From positions 2,294,001-2,358,000 of the forward strand of contig NZ_JAUSXL010000002.1 in NCBI RefSeq assembly GCF_030815975.1: a DNA stretch of 64,000 nucleotides, in the 5' to 3' direction. The DNA comes from Variovorax paradoxus. Its GTDB lineage: Bacteria; Pseudomonadota; Gammaproteobacteria; Burkholderiales; Burkholderiaceae_C. The notes under the pieces were generated by a model. It did no database searches. It was not told the origin of the DNA and was given only the letters and a program-made list of their open reading frames with translations. This document shows positions 8,801 to 17,826 of the stretch, piece after piece (positions within the stretch are counted from its first letter, which is position 1; every line of letters begins with the position of its first letter). A program made the position numbers and the translations under genes.

Positions 8801-10544
8801 GGTTCGCAAAGTTCAGGCCGATGCTCTCGAACGCGTCGCCCGACACCGGCGTGCCGTTGTTGTTGCCGATGGGGTCGGTGAGGTTGCCCGCCAGCGTCCA
8901 GTAGTGCATCAGGTTGATGTCGGTGGCGTTGCCGGTGTTGAAGGTCGACTTGTAGTCGGCACCGATGGCGTTGCCCGCATAGTCCTTCACGCCGTTGGCC
9001 GGCAGGAACACTTCATAGCTGGTGCCCGGCGAGAGCGGCTGGTCGGGGTGGAAGTTGATGATGCCCAACTGCACGCTGTAGGTGCCGGCCAGCGTGTTGC
9101 CGCCGACCGCGCGCACGATGAAGGTGTTGGCATTCACGCTCTCGGGCCGGATGCTGTCGGTCATGCCCAGGCCGATGCGCGAGGTCAGCGCCTGCTGCTT
9201 TGCGCCGTTGGCGGGCGAGACCTGTTTCACTTCAGGCTTGGTGGTGTCGGGGTCCACCGCATGCACCACGAAGCCGCTGCCCGAACCGTGGTCGTTGCCC
9301 ACGAAGACGAGGTTGCCGAAGACCGCGACCTGGCCGTTGTCCGAATGCGAGAAGTTCGGGTCGTCCTCGCGCAGGATGCTGCCGCGGCCCACCTCCACGT
9401 GATTGAGCGGATTGCTCACATCGACCTTGTGGATGCGCGTTTGCGCGCCCTGGATCACGTAGTTGTCCTGCGTGGCGCAGTACAGCTGCTCATCGATGAC
9501 CAGCCGGTTGTCCTCGGGCACGAATCGCGAGCGGTCGCTCAGGTCGTAGCTGTACATCCTGGCGCCGCTGTTGCGCGCCGAGGTATGCAGGTTCCTGCCG
9601 TCGAAGCAGGTCGCATAGTAGAACGGCGTGGTGCCCACGATGGAATCGAGCACCTTGGGGTTGAGCGGATCGGAGATGTCCAGGCTGGCAAAGCCGCCGT
9701 TGCTTTCCATCGCGGTCAGCACCATGTGGTTGCCCATCGTGAAGATCGGGCCGATGCGAAAGCCGCCGAGTTCGCCCGTGGGCACCGGGTTGGGCTTGCC
9801 GGCGCCGCGGTTCGCGACGACCGCGTTGACCGGATCGCGCGCATCGACGATGAAGATGCCCCGGCCCGCCGATGCCACGTACAGGTAGGGCGCCTGCCAC
9901 CAGAGCTGCCAGGCCACGTTCTCGTAGTCGCCGGCGTTGACGCCGGGCAGCGCGAGCTTCTTCACCTGCTTGATGTCGTTGATGTCGGTGAAGTCCCAGA
10001 ACTCGACCCCGTTGATGCTGGGCAGCACCACGTACGTCTTGCCGCCGATCCTGGCGGTGCCGAAGGAGTGCGTCTCGCGGAACTCCTTGGTACGGGCCTC
10101 GGGCTCGTAGATCTTCTTGACCAGCTGGATCTGGCGCGGGTTCGACACGTCGTACAGCAGGAAGCCGCCCGGACCGAGGCCGCTGTCCGGCGCGAAGGAG
10201 GTCAGGAAGTAGCCGTTGACCATGATGCCCGCGTTCATGCCGTAGTCCTTGCGGCCCGGGTAAGTGGCGGGCACCTCGCGCGATTCGTAGGCACTGCTGT
10301 GCGCCGGATCGAGCGGGTGCGCGGGGCTCGTGATCATCGACACGGGCTTGAACAGTTCCGCCGATGTATAGCTGAGATTGCCCAGGCCCGGCCCCTGCAG
10401 CGGGAGCGGATCGGCGACGGCTTCGGCAACGGCCGTTGCCATGTTGTTGAGGGTGGTCATCGGGCTGACCCCGGTGATTGCCGCATGCGTCAGCAATGTG
10501 ACGAGCGGGGCCATGAACGCCATCAGGAAATACCGGATCTTCAT
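5835..10544 (-). CDS. Giant exported mosaic protein: propellers, LamG, PKD, c-type haem domain, ricin-type lectin
   Basis: 1569 residues behind a signal peptide (residues 1 to about 22); the ATG at 10544 follows TGGAGG. Rough domain order: LVIVD-type beta-propeller (about 60-430, repeated 'YDVSNPRQIQLVKK'-like blades); bacterial Ig-like domain (about 435-535); LamG/concanavalin-like jelly roll (545-735, with DGAWHHVVLTRD); PKD domain (750-830, FRWNFGDGTQ); second YVTN-like propeller (845-1170); a cytochrome c peroxidase/MauG-like region (1185-1435) with haem motifs CASCH (1212-1216) and CATCH (1342-1346); and a C-terminal ricin B-type beta-trefoil (1437-1569, QW-type repeats). It is probably a periplasmic or surface redox protein that binds glycans or polymer. 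Substrate and partner are unknown. It lies downstream of the aldolase gene on the same strand, after 153 bp with a hairpin. Confidence 0.8.
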   Translation of the reverse strand: MKIRYFLMAFMAPLVTLLTHAAITGVSPMTTLNNMATAVAEAVADPLPLQGPGLGNLSYTSAELFKPVSMITSPAHPLDPAHSSAYESREVPATYPGRKDYGMNAGIMVNGYFLTSFAPDSGLGPGGFLLYDVSNPRQIQLVKKIYEPEARTKEFRETHSFGTARIGGKTYVVLPSINGVEFWDFTDINDIKQVKKLALPGVNAGDYENVAWQLWWQAPYLYVASAGRGIFIVDARDPVNAVVANRGAGKPNPVPTGELGGFRIGPIFTMGNHMVLTAMESNGGFASLDISDPLNPKVLDSIVGTTPFYYATCFDGRNLHTSARNSGARMYSYDLSDRSRFVPEDNRLVIDEQLYCATQDNYVIQGAQTRIHKVDVSNPLNHVEVGRGSILREDDPNFSHSDNGQVAVFGNLVFVGNDHGSGSGFVVHAVDPDTTKPEVKQVSPANGAKQQALTSRIGLGMTDSIRPESVNANTFIVRAVGGNTLAGTYSVQLGIINFHPDQPLSPGTSYEVFLPANGVKDYAGNAIGADYKSTFNTGNATDINLMHYWTLAGNLTDPIGNNNGTPVSGDAFESIGLNFANRTAGVPLKNDSVATVLGGTASLSFYMKTTQTGAASSWTAPGIFGRDQSSGADDVFWGWLDNGGRIKLSVGNDAGTTSTAVVNDGAWHHVVLTRDAASGAQAVYVDGMKTTSAGLSGNKGLANKFSLLGQIQGNAALFKGVLAEVRVYGRVLNDSEVATLRGQTIIGDPGIGGGPKIVNGQLVFNPATLGSSGAQFRWNFGDGTQTAYASQPNYSYTYTRPGHYTVTLTVRDASGRETFYTYNLTVIAPVTAQAPTHTTNIAGDAGSVYSVNPDSGTVAAIDAQTLAKRWETRVGEEPKTLAVGPDGRIWVTVQGEDKLVALNAADGTLSATVPLAYGSGPYGVAFTPDRSKGLLTLESKSVLMSFDPGSGTTTGAVALDGNLRGIAVASDSQVAYVTRFKSKMTGGQLHKVNLQSMSAMTTIALPVDTATVDTESRARGVANYLSQVVISPDGTRAVLPSKKDNIVRGKFRDGNNLVHDQTVRSILSQVNLQAAAEVFGEQIDFDDRAPARAALFTPSGDYLFVAQMEGNRVAIVDPYSRAVRGEINASSAPHGLYLDAVRKRLFVNNFLARSVSVHDVASVLASESAAPTFLQNVATVAQEPMAAAALRGKQVFYNASDRRMSKDNYISCASCHADAGDDGMVWDFTQRGEGLRRTIGLQGRRGLGHGKLHWSANFDEVQDFENDIRNEFGGTGFLTNADFAATADPLGAPKAGKNAQLDDLAAYLSSLNKYMRSPARAADGSLSVEAARGQTVFNTAQCATCHTGGTFRDGLRHDVGTIQPSSGKGGNQPLAGLGFDTPTLSGTWNTAAFFHNGQAASLQAVLDSGHGNASSLPAADVVALREYVRSQDTAPAVITRIRSDLNPTMCVNIKGGSTSSGTTAVQWPCGTTSNEKFTVTSITGGYVQLVAEHSGLCLAQNGTATTNAPVVQLACTAGNTAQWSLVGGTLRNRASGSCLDVPNGSTTQDTALITWTCNGGTNQNWTQLP

Positions 10545-10622
10545 CGTCGCCTCCAGGTTGTTAGAAGTTCGCAGGGCAACCCATTGCTCGATCCCTCTCC
10601 AGTGCGCGCGCAGGACGCACCC

Positions 10623-10650
10623 CGGCAGGCGACGGGTGCATCGCCTGCCG
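10623..10650. other. Perfect 10-bp hairpin between aldolase and mosaic genes
   Basis: CGGCAGGCGA (10623-10632) pairs perfectly with TCGCCTGCCG (10641-10650) around an 8-base loop. A run of eight T follows at 10658 on the plus strand, i.e. eight A precede the hairpin for minus-strand transcription. It is therefore not a classical intrinsic terminator for the aldolase operon, but may act as an RNA structure or processing site. Confidence 0.45.
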
Positions 10651-10697
10651 TGCTGACTTTTTTTTGGTTCTTGCGCCGGCGCTTCTTTTTCTTTGCC

Positions 10698-11549
10698 TTA
10701 CTTCGCGCCGCCAGATTCGTAGAGCGCCCAGGCCGCCTCGGCGCTGGCGCCGCGGTGGATCATGGCCATCAGCGCACTCACCACCGCCGAGGGGTTGGCG
10801 TGCTGGTAGACATTGCGCCCGTACACCATGCCGACGGCCCCCTGGTCCATCAGCACGCGCGAGCGCGCGAACACCTGCTGCAGGTCTTCGCGCCCGCCGC
10901 CGCGCACGAGCACGGGGCAGCGCGCGGCCTGCACCACGCGGTGGAAGTCCTTCGGGTCGCTGGTCGGGTCGGCCTTGACGATGTCGGCGCCCATCTCGCG
11001 TGCAAGGCGCACCAGCGTGACGATCTTTTCGGCGTCGCCGTCGACCATGTAGCCGCCCTGGTCGCTGTGCGGGCGCATCACCAGCGGCTCGATCATCAGC
11101 GGCATGCCGTAGCGGTCGCAGTCGGCGCGCACGCGTGCGATGTTCTGCACGCACTGGCGGAACAGGTCAGGCTCGTTCGGCAGCATGAACAAATTGACCA
11201 CCACGCAGGCCGCATCGCGCTGGACCGCGGGCAGCACGGGATCGTGCTCGTTCTGCAGCACGGCCCACATCACGCGGTGCGCGGTGGCGTTGTAGGGGTT
11301 GCCCATGTCGATGCGCATCACGAGCGCCGGCTTGTCGCGGCCCGGGCGGTCCTGCAGCAGGTCGGCCTGGCCGTAGTTGAGCTGGATCGCATCGGGCCCG
11401 GCGGCCACGAGCTTGTCCATGACCTGGGGCATGTCCTCGAGGCCGTTGAGGAACGAGGGCTCGTTGCACACGCCGTGGTCCAGCGCGATGTCCAGGCAGC
11501 GGCCGTTGGTGAGCAAGCGGTTGAGCCGCGCAGTCTTGTCTTTCGACAT
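10698..11549 (-). CDS. Class I aldolase, DhnA/LsrF (FbaB-like) family
   Basis: 283 residues. The N-terminus has CLDIALDHG (LDHG is typical of FbaB/DhnA/LsrF TIM barrels). GADIVKADPTSD carries the probable Schiff-base lysine, and the phosphate-binding end reads VLVRGGGREDLQQ. The family cleaves ketose phosphates, or thiolyses 3-hydroxy-pentanedione phosphate in LsrF. An AAGGAG site precedes the ATG. It is the last gene of the transporter operon, 43 bp after the aldo/keto reductase. I infer that it cleaves the ketose phosphate made by the divergent kinase and dehydrogenase; the exact sugar is not known. Confidence 0.85.
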   Translation of the reverse strand: MSKDKTARLNRLLTNGRCLDIALDHGVCNEPSFLNGLEDMPQVMDKLVAAGPDAIQLNYGQADLLQDRPGRDKPALVMRIDMGNPYNATAHRVMWAVLQNEHDPVLPAVQRDAACVVVNLFMLPNEPDLFRQCVQNIARVRADCDRYGMPLMIEPLVMRPHSDQGGYMVDGDAEKIVTLVRLAREMGADIVKADPTSDPKDFHRVVQAARCPVLVRGGGREDLQQVFARSRVLMDQGAVGMVYGRNVYQHANPSAVVSALMAMIHRGASAEAAWALYESGGAK

Positions 11550-11592
11550 GGGAAAGAACTCCTTGTGGGGATCGGAAATGAAATGAAGAGGG

Positions 11593-12581
<989 letters not shown>

Positions 12582-12585
<4 letters not shown>

Positions 12586-13598
12586 CGCGTTGTCTTTCTC
12601 GTGTTCAGCAGGTGGTCGATGGTCACGGCCGCGAGCAGGATCAGGCCCTTGATCACGTCCTGCCAGTAGGGCGACACATCGAGCAGGATCAGCGAACTGG
12701 TCACCACCGAGAGCAGCGCCAGGCCCAGCACCGCACCGAGCACCGTGCCCGATCCGCCCTTGAGGCTCGCGCCGCCGATCACCGCGGCGGCAATCACGTT
12801 GAGCTCCATGCCCACGCCGAAGGTGGGCGTGGCCGCGCCGAAGCGGGCCGTGTAGATCACGCCGGCCAGGCCCGCCGATGCGGAGCACAGCACCGTGACC
12901 CAGAACTTCACGCGGCCCACGCGAATGCCCGAGTACAGCGCGGCCTTCTCGTTGCTGCCGGTGTAGAACACGCGCCGCAGCAAGGTCGAGCGGCGCAGCA
13001 CGAAGTCGCTCACCACCACGATCAGCAGAAAGATCAGGATCACCGCGGGAATGCCGAACAGCGTGCCCTGCCCGATGAACTTGAACTCGGCCGGCAGCGA
13101 GAACAGCGACTGCGGCGTGCCCTGCGTGAGCGCCAGGCACAGCCCGCGCACGATCACCATGAAGGCCAGCGAGGCGATGAAATGGTTCAGCCCGATGCGT
13201 GTAACGCAGCCGCCGATCATCGCGCCGACCAGCCCGCTCGCACCGATGGCCACCAGGCTCGCGGTCCATGGGTCCACGCCCATCAGGAACAGCTTGCCCG
13301 TCACCACCATCGCAAAGCACACCACCGAGCCCACCGACAGGTCGATGCCGCCGACGATCAGCAGAATGGTCATGCCCACCACCACGATGCCTTCGATCGA
13401 GAAGGACAGCAGCATGGCGCGCACGTTGTCCCAGGTGAGGAAGTAGGGCGATGCGAAGCTCATCGCGACGCACAGCACCGCAATGATCAGCAGCAGGCCC
13501 GTCTCGCGCATGCTCGTGAGCTTGTTGGCGGGCTTCAGGGGGCCGCCTCCCGATGGGTGCGGTGCCAGGCCCGCATCGAGTTGTGCCGGGTAGTTCAT
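12582..13598 (-). CDS. Sugar ABC transporter permease (RbsC/CUT2 family)
   Basis: 338 residues, eight to ten hydrophobic helices, with the CUT2 hallmark GGIDLSVGSVV and late GGASLKGGSGTVLGAVLG. The start at 13598 (MNYPAQ) is chosen because its ATG overlaps the ATPase stop as ATGA and follows CAGGAGAT; a longer in-frame reading has no support. It forms the membrane channel of the ribose/erythritol-type importer with the two flanking gene products. Confidence 0.9.
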
Positions 13599-15124
13599 GC
13601 CATCTCCTGTTCGCAGAGTCCGGAGGCGAGCCGCAGCAGGGCTTCCTCCGTCATTTCGTTGGAATTCAATTCGCCGGCCAGTCGTCCGTCGCGGATCACC
13701 AGCGCGCGGTCGCACAGGCCGATGATCTCGGGCAGCTCCGAAGAGATCACGATCACGCCCACGCCCTGGTTCGCGAGCTCGCGCAGGATGTGGTGGATCT
13801 CCGACTTGGCGCCCACGTCGACGCCGCGCGTGGGCTCGTCCATCAGCAGCACCTGGGGGTTGGTGGCCAGCAGCTTGGCAATCGCCACCTTCTGCTGGTT
13901 GCCGCCCGACAGGCTCGACACCTCGATCGCCACGCCGTCCGACTTGAGCTTGAGCCTGGCGCCCAGCTCCCGGGCCAGGCGGTGCTCGGCCGAGCGCTGC
14001 AGCAGGCCCCAGCCGGAGCTCACGCGCCGCAGCGCCATCGACGAGATGTTCTGCGCGATCGGCAGGTCGAGGTACACGCCGGCCGCCTTGCGGTCTTCGC
14101 TGAGGTAGGCGATGCCTTCGCGCAGCGCGTCGCTGTACTGGCGGATCGCGAGCGCCTTGCCGTGCAGGCGCAGCGTGCCGCGTGTGGCGGTGCGCAGGCC
14201 GCAGAGGGTCTCGGCCAGTTCGCTGCGGCCCGCACCCATGAGCCCGGCAATGCCGAGGATCTCGCCGCGCTTCAGCGCAAACGAGATGCCGTGCACGCGC
14301 TCGCCGTCGGCGATGTCCACCGCCTCGAGCACCGGCCCGGACGGCTCGGCGGCACGGCCTTGCTTGGGCGGGTAGTAGTTGCCGAGGTCGCGCCCCACCA
14401 TGCGGCGGACCAGCTCGTCCGCGCTCAGGCCCGCCAGCGGGCCGCTATGCACGTTGCGCCCGTCGCGCAGCACGGTGACGCGCGAGCAGTGCGCGAAGAT
14501 CTCCGCCATGCGGTGGCTGATGTAGATGATGCCGATGCCTTGCGCCTTCAGGTCGTGCAGCACGCGAAAGAGCGCGGCCGACTCGTTGTCGGTGAGCGCG
14601 GCCGTGGGCTCGTCGAGGATCAGCACCTTGCAGTCCAGCGTGAGCGCCTTGGCAATCTCCACCAGCTGCTGGCTCGAGATGCTCAGCTCGCGCACGGGCG
14701 TGGAGGGAGCGATGTCCTGCCCGAGCCGCGCCAGCACCTGGGCCGCGCGCGCATTTAGGCTGGCGTAGTTCATCCACGCCTGCCTGCCGGCGTTGATCTC
14801 GGGCATGAAGATGTTCTCGGCCACGGTGGCGTCGGCGCACAGCGCGATCTCCTGGTGCACCAGGCCGATGCCCAGGCGCATGGCGTGCGCCGGGCCGTCG
14901 ATCGCCACCTTCTGGCCGTTCAGCAGGATGTCGCCTTCGTCGGGCCGGTGGATGCCGTCGATGATGTTCATCAAGGTCGACTTGCCCGCGCCGTTCTCGC
15001 CGCACAGGGCGTGGATCTCGCCCGCCTGCAGCGAGAAGTCCACGCCCGAGAGCGCGCGCGAAGCGCCGAAGCGCTTGCTGATGCCGCGCAGTTCGAGCAG
15101 TGCAGAAGAACCCACAGTGCTCAC
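13595..15124 (-). CDS. Sugar ABC transporter ATPase, double-domain (RbsA/CUT2 family)
   Basis: 509 residues with two ABC domains. The first has Walker A GENGAGKST and ILDEPTAALTDNE. The second has the degenerate loop GLMGAGRSE usual in RbsA, LSGGNQQKVAIAK and LLMDEPTRGVDVG. The GTG start at 15124 overlaps the binding-protein stop as GTGA. This two-in-one ATPase is diagnostic of the CUT2 class that imports monosaccharides and polyols such as ribose, xylose, erythritol or autoinducer-2. Confidence 0.92.
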   Translation of the reverse strand: MSTVGSSALLELRGISKRFGASRALSGVDFSLQAGEIHALCGENGAGKSTLMNIIDGIHRPDEGDILLNGQKVAIDGPAHAMRLGIGLVHQEIALCADATVAENIFMPEINAGRQAWMNYASLNARAAQVLARLGQDIAPSTPVRELSISSQQLVEIAKALTLDCKVLILDEPTAALTDNESAALFRVLHDLKAQGIGIIYISHRMAEIFAHCSRVTVLRDGRNVHSGPLAGLSADELVRRMVGRDLGNYYPPKQGRAAEPSGPVLEAVDIADGERVHGISFALKRGEILGIAGLMGAGRSELAETLCGLRTATRGTLRLHGKALAIRQYSDALREGIAYLSEDRKAAGVYLDLPIAQNISSMALRRVSSGWGLLQRSAEHRLARELGARLKLKSDGVAIEVSSLSGGNQQKVAIAKLLATNPQVLLMDEPTRGVDVGAKSEIHHILRELANQGVGVIVISSELPEIIGLCDRALVIRDGRLAGELNSNEMTEEALLRLASGLCEQEMA

Positions 15125-16161
15125 TCGCCGATTCCCTTGGTGCCGCGGCGCGCGAGGTACTTGTCCCAGTAGAAGTCGTCCGCGTTGGCCTTGCTGACCA
15201 CCGACAGGCCGTTGTCCAGGAACGGCACCGACATGGGATTGGTGCCGTTGCGCTTGGCGTCGTTCATCGGATCGATGAGCGAAGGGTTCTTGGCCAGGAA
15301 CAGCATCATCATGCCCATGTAGCCCTGCATGCCCTGGTTCGGGTTGATGGCGCCGAACACGTCGCCAGCCTTGATCATGTCGAGGATCTTGGCGTTCACG
15401 TCGCAGCACATCACGCGGATGTTCTTCTTCGACTCGATCTTGGCCTGCGCGGCGCCCAGGGCCGAGTTGGCCTCGGGCATGAACAGTGCGCCCAGGTTCG
15501 GGTTGGCCTGCGCCAGGCTCAGCACCGCCTGGTAGGCCTTGCTCGGGTCCTGGTTGCTGGCGGCGCGGCCGACCAGCTTCATGCCCGCATGCTTGGTCTT
15601 CATGCGGTTGACGAAGGCCGCGATGCGGCGGTCGTGGTTGTCCTGGCCGGGGTTCTCGAGTACCGCGTATTCGCCCTTGCCGCCCAGCGCCGCGGCAATC
15701 GCGTCGGCCGCCTGCGTGCCTTCGCGGTCGTTGTCCGAGGTGACGAAGGAGGCGCGCTTGGAGTTGGGCGAGTCCGCCGCGAAGGTGACGACCGGAATGC
15801 CCATCGCCGCTGCCCGGTTGATCGGTTCGATGAACGGGTCGGGGTTCATCGGGTGCAGCAGGATGCCCGCGGGCTTGCGCGCCAGCTCCTGCTCGAACGA
15901 GGCCAGCTGCTTGTTCACGTCGTACTCCGGCGTGCCGGTGTAGCGCGTGCGCACGCCCAGCGTGCGGCCGAGCTGCTTCATCATTTCGTAGACCGGAAAC
16001 CAGTATTCGACGCCCGACACCATCACGTTCATCACGTAGACGTCGCCCGCGTTGCCGCGCAATCCGGTGGCGGCGGCCGTGGGGGTGGACTGCGCAAATG
16101 CGCTGGTGCCGGCCAGGCCGATACCGGCGGCCGCAGCGGACTTCAGGAAATTTCGCCTCAT
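15121..16161 (-). CDS. Sugar ABC transporter substrate-binding protein (RbsB-like, Tat-type signal)
   Basis: First gene of the minus-strand operon, 346 residues. The N-terminus MRRNFLKSAAAAG has a twin-arginine pattern (RRNFLK) followed by a weak hydrophobic core and a Ala-x-Ala cleavage region near residue 23. The rest is a type I periplasmic binding fold (Peripla_BP_4) with PVVTFAADSPNSKR and ASFVTSDNDREGTQAADAI. It delivers solute to the RbsC/RbsA-like proteins. The promoter region is shared with the divergent kinase operon and holds GntR-type operator candidates. Confidence 0.9.
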   Translation of the reverse strand: MRRNFLKSAAAAGIGLAGTSAFAQSTPTAAATGLRGNAGDVYVMNVMVSGVEYWFPVYEMMKQLGRTLGVRTRYTGTPEYDVNKQLASFEQELARKPAGILLHPMNPDPFIEPINRAAAMGIPVVTFAADSPNSKRASFVTSDNDREGTQAADAIAAALGGKGEYAVLENPGQDNHDRRIAAFVNRMKTKHAGMKLVGRAASNQDPSKAYQAVLSLAQANPNLGALFMPEANSALGAAQAKIESKKNIRVMCCDVNAKILDMIKAGDVFGAINPNQGMQGYMGMMMLFLAKNPSLIDPMNDAKRNGTNPMSVPFLDNGLSVVSKANADDFYWDKYLARRGTKGIGE

Positions 16162-16229
16162 CTTGTGTCTCCTCGCGTTGACTGGCAGAGCTTGCGACCT
16201 GCCTTGCGGGCAGATCTTCGGACCTCGTT

Positions 16230-16239
16230 GTCACGACAG
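16230..16239. promoter_or_regulatory. Candidate GntR-family operator O1 (TGTCACGACA)
   Basis: A TGT-N4-ACA palindrome in the divergent control region, lying 12 bp (centre to centre) from O2 so that two dimers could bind side by side. It is 69 bp upstream of the rbsB-like start. Likely bound by the GntR/UTRA regulator encoded in the plus-strand operon. Confidence 0.5.
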
Positions 16240-16241
16240 TT

Positions 16242-16251
16242 GTTATGACAG
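16242..16251. promoter_or_regulatory. Candidate GntR-family operator O2 (TGTTATGACA)
   Basis: A TGT-N4-ACA site identical to O3. A possible plus-strand promoter, TTGTCA (16229-16234) and TAGAAT (16254-16259) with a long 19-bp spacer, would be covered by O1 and O2. The promoter is tentative; the identical 10-mer at O3 is the stronger evidence. Confidence 0.55.
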
Positions 16252-16329
16252 GTAGAATGTAATCGCGGGCCGTTCGCCGCGATAACTAGGGGAAACGCTA
16301 CTGGCAAGCTGCTTTCAACTCGCCGAAGC

Positions 16330-16339
16330 TGTTATGACA
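16330..16339. promoter_or_regulatory. Candidate GntR-family operator O3 (TGTTATGACA) over the kinase start
   Basis: An exact copy of O2 that ends on the first base of the kinase ATG (16339-16341). Binding here would block transcript elongation or initiation of the kinase operon, and could loop with O1/O2 88 bp upstream. Confidence 0.55.
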
Positions 16340-17826
16340 TGAAGTCCAACATATTGATCGGCGTCGACATGGGCTCGAGCAGCCTGAAAGCGCTGGCCCT
16401 CGAAGCCGGCAGCGGCCGCACCGTCGCCTTGTCCCGCATGCCCCTGCCGCACGTCCGGCTGCCGGGTGGGGGATGCGAGGTGGCCGCATCCGCCATCCGC
16501 GCCGCGCTGACCCGCGTGCTGCAAGACGTCGCACGCCAGCTCGGCCCGCGCGCGGCCGAGGTTCGCGCCCTGGCCTGCACCGGCCACGGCGCCGGCCTCT
16601 ACGCGCTCGATGCCAATCACCAGCTCGTCGGCGGACGCGCCGTCGCTTCCACCGACCAGCGCGCCGATGCCCGTGCGCACGCCCTCGCGGCGAGCCACGG
16701 CGCGCAATTGTTCGAGGACGTGGGCTGCAGCCCCTGGCCCGGGCAGCCCACGGTGATCGCGGCCGAACTGCTGGGCGCGGACGCCGTGCAGCGCGGCGAA
16801 CTGCACCGCCTGCTGTTCGCCAAGGACTACCTCGGCTTCTTGCTGACCGGCGAGATCGCCACCGATGCCAGCGATGCGAGCACGGCCGGCCTGGTGTCGC
16901 TGGCCACCGGCAGCTGGTCGCAGGGGGCCTTCGAGGTCTCGGGCATTGCGGACCTCGGTGCGCGCGCCTTCGGTCCCATCGTGCCGAGCGGCAGCGTGAT
17001 CGGACAGCTGCGGCCCGCCGAGGCCGCGCTGTGCGGCCTGCCCGCGGGCATTCCGGTGGCAATGGGCGCGATCGACCTGCTCGCCTCGATGACCGCGATC
17101 CGAGCGGAAGGCCGCGGCCGCGCAGTGTCGGTGCTCGGCACCTGGTGCGTGAACGCGGTCATCGGCCCGGTGATGGCGCCCACGCCCGCCGTGGCCGCCA
17201 TCGTGAACTTCGGCCGCGGCAATGCGCGGCTCTACATGGAGAACAGCCCGTCCTCGATGGCCAACATCGCCTGGCTGGCCGGCGCGCTCGCGCTGCCCGA
17301 TGCGCGCGCGGTGGTCGACCTGGCCATGGCGGTGCCGCTGGGCGCCAACGGCCTGCGCTTCCTGCCCTTCGTCAATGGCGGCGGCGGCGTGACGGCCGGC
17401 TTCGTGGGCCTCAAGAGCCACCACACGCGCGCCGACATGGCGCGCGCCGTGGTCGATGCCGTGGCGGCGCTGCATGCGCGGCACACGGCGCGTCTGGCCG
17501 TGGCCGGCCTCGCGGTGAGCCAGACGACGGTGCTCGGCGGCGGCGCGGGCGATGCGCGCCTCGTGCGGCTGCTCGCGGGCTTTCTCGGGCATCCGGTCGA
17601 ACGCTCGCCCGACGACGAGACCGGCGCACGCGGCGCCGCAATCTACGCCGCCATGTCGCAGGGCCTCGAGGACGCAGCGCAGGACAGCGAACTGCTCGCG
17701 CCCTGCGAGCTCATCGAGCCCGACGCAAGGGACGCAAGTGCCCATGCGGATTTCAACGCCGCTTTCAACGAACTGATCGAGAGCATGTCACCTGTATTCA
17801 CCCACGTTGCGGGAAGCGTGAAATGA
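16339..17826 (+). CDS. FGGY-family carbohydrate/polyol kinase (LyxK/EryA-like)
   Basis: 495 residues. The N-terminal phosphate-binding loop is GVDMGSSSLKALALE; then ACTGHGAGLYALD, TDQRADARA, KDYLGFLLTGE, LGTWCVNAVIG, ENSPSSMANIAWL and the C-terminal ATP-site motif VLGGGAGD. The spacing and the 'LGTW...SPSSxxN' pattern resemble L-xylulose and erythritol kinases more than xylulokinase. The ATG is the only start that keeps the N-terminal loop, yet no clear ribosome site precedes it. First gene of the plus-strand operon; its stop overlaps the next ATG as ATGA. Substrate is inferred to be a polyol or ketose imported by the divergent transporter. Confidence 0.85.
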   Translation: MKSNILIGVDMGSSSLKALALEAGSGRTVALSRMPLPHVRLPGGGCEVAASAIRAALTRVLQDVARQLGPRAAEVRALACTGHGAGLYALDANHQLVGGRAVASTDQRADARAHALAASHGAQLFEDVGCSPWPGQPTVIAAELLGADAVQRGELHRLLFAKDYLGFLLTGEIATDASDASTAGLVSLATGSWSQGAFEVSGIADLGARAFGPIVPSGSVIGQLRPAEAALCGLPAGIPVAMGAIDLLASMTAIRAEGRGRAVSVLGTWCVNAVIGPVMAPTPAVAAIVNFGRGNARLYMENSPSSMANIAWLAGALALPDARAVVDLAMAVPLGANGLRFLPFVNGGGGVTAGFVGLKSHHTRADMARAVVDAVAALHARHTARLAVAGLAVSQTTVLGGGAGDARLVRLLAGFLGHPVERSPDDETGARGAAIYAAMSQGLEDAAQDSELLAPCELIEPDARDASAHADFNAAFNELIESMSPVFTHVAGSVK

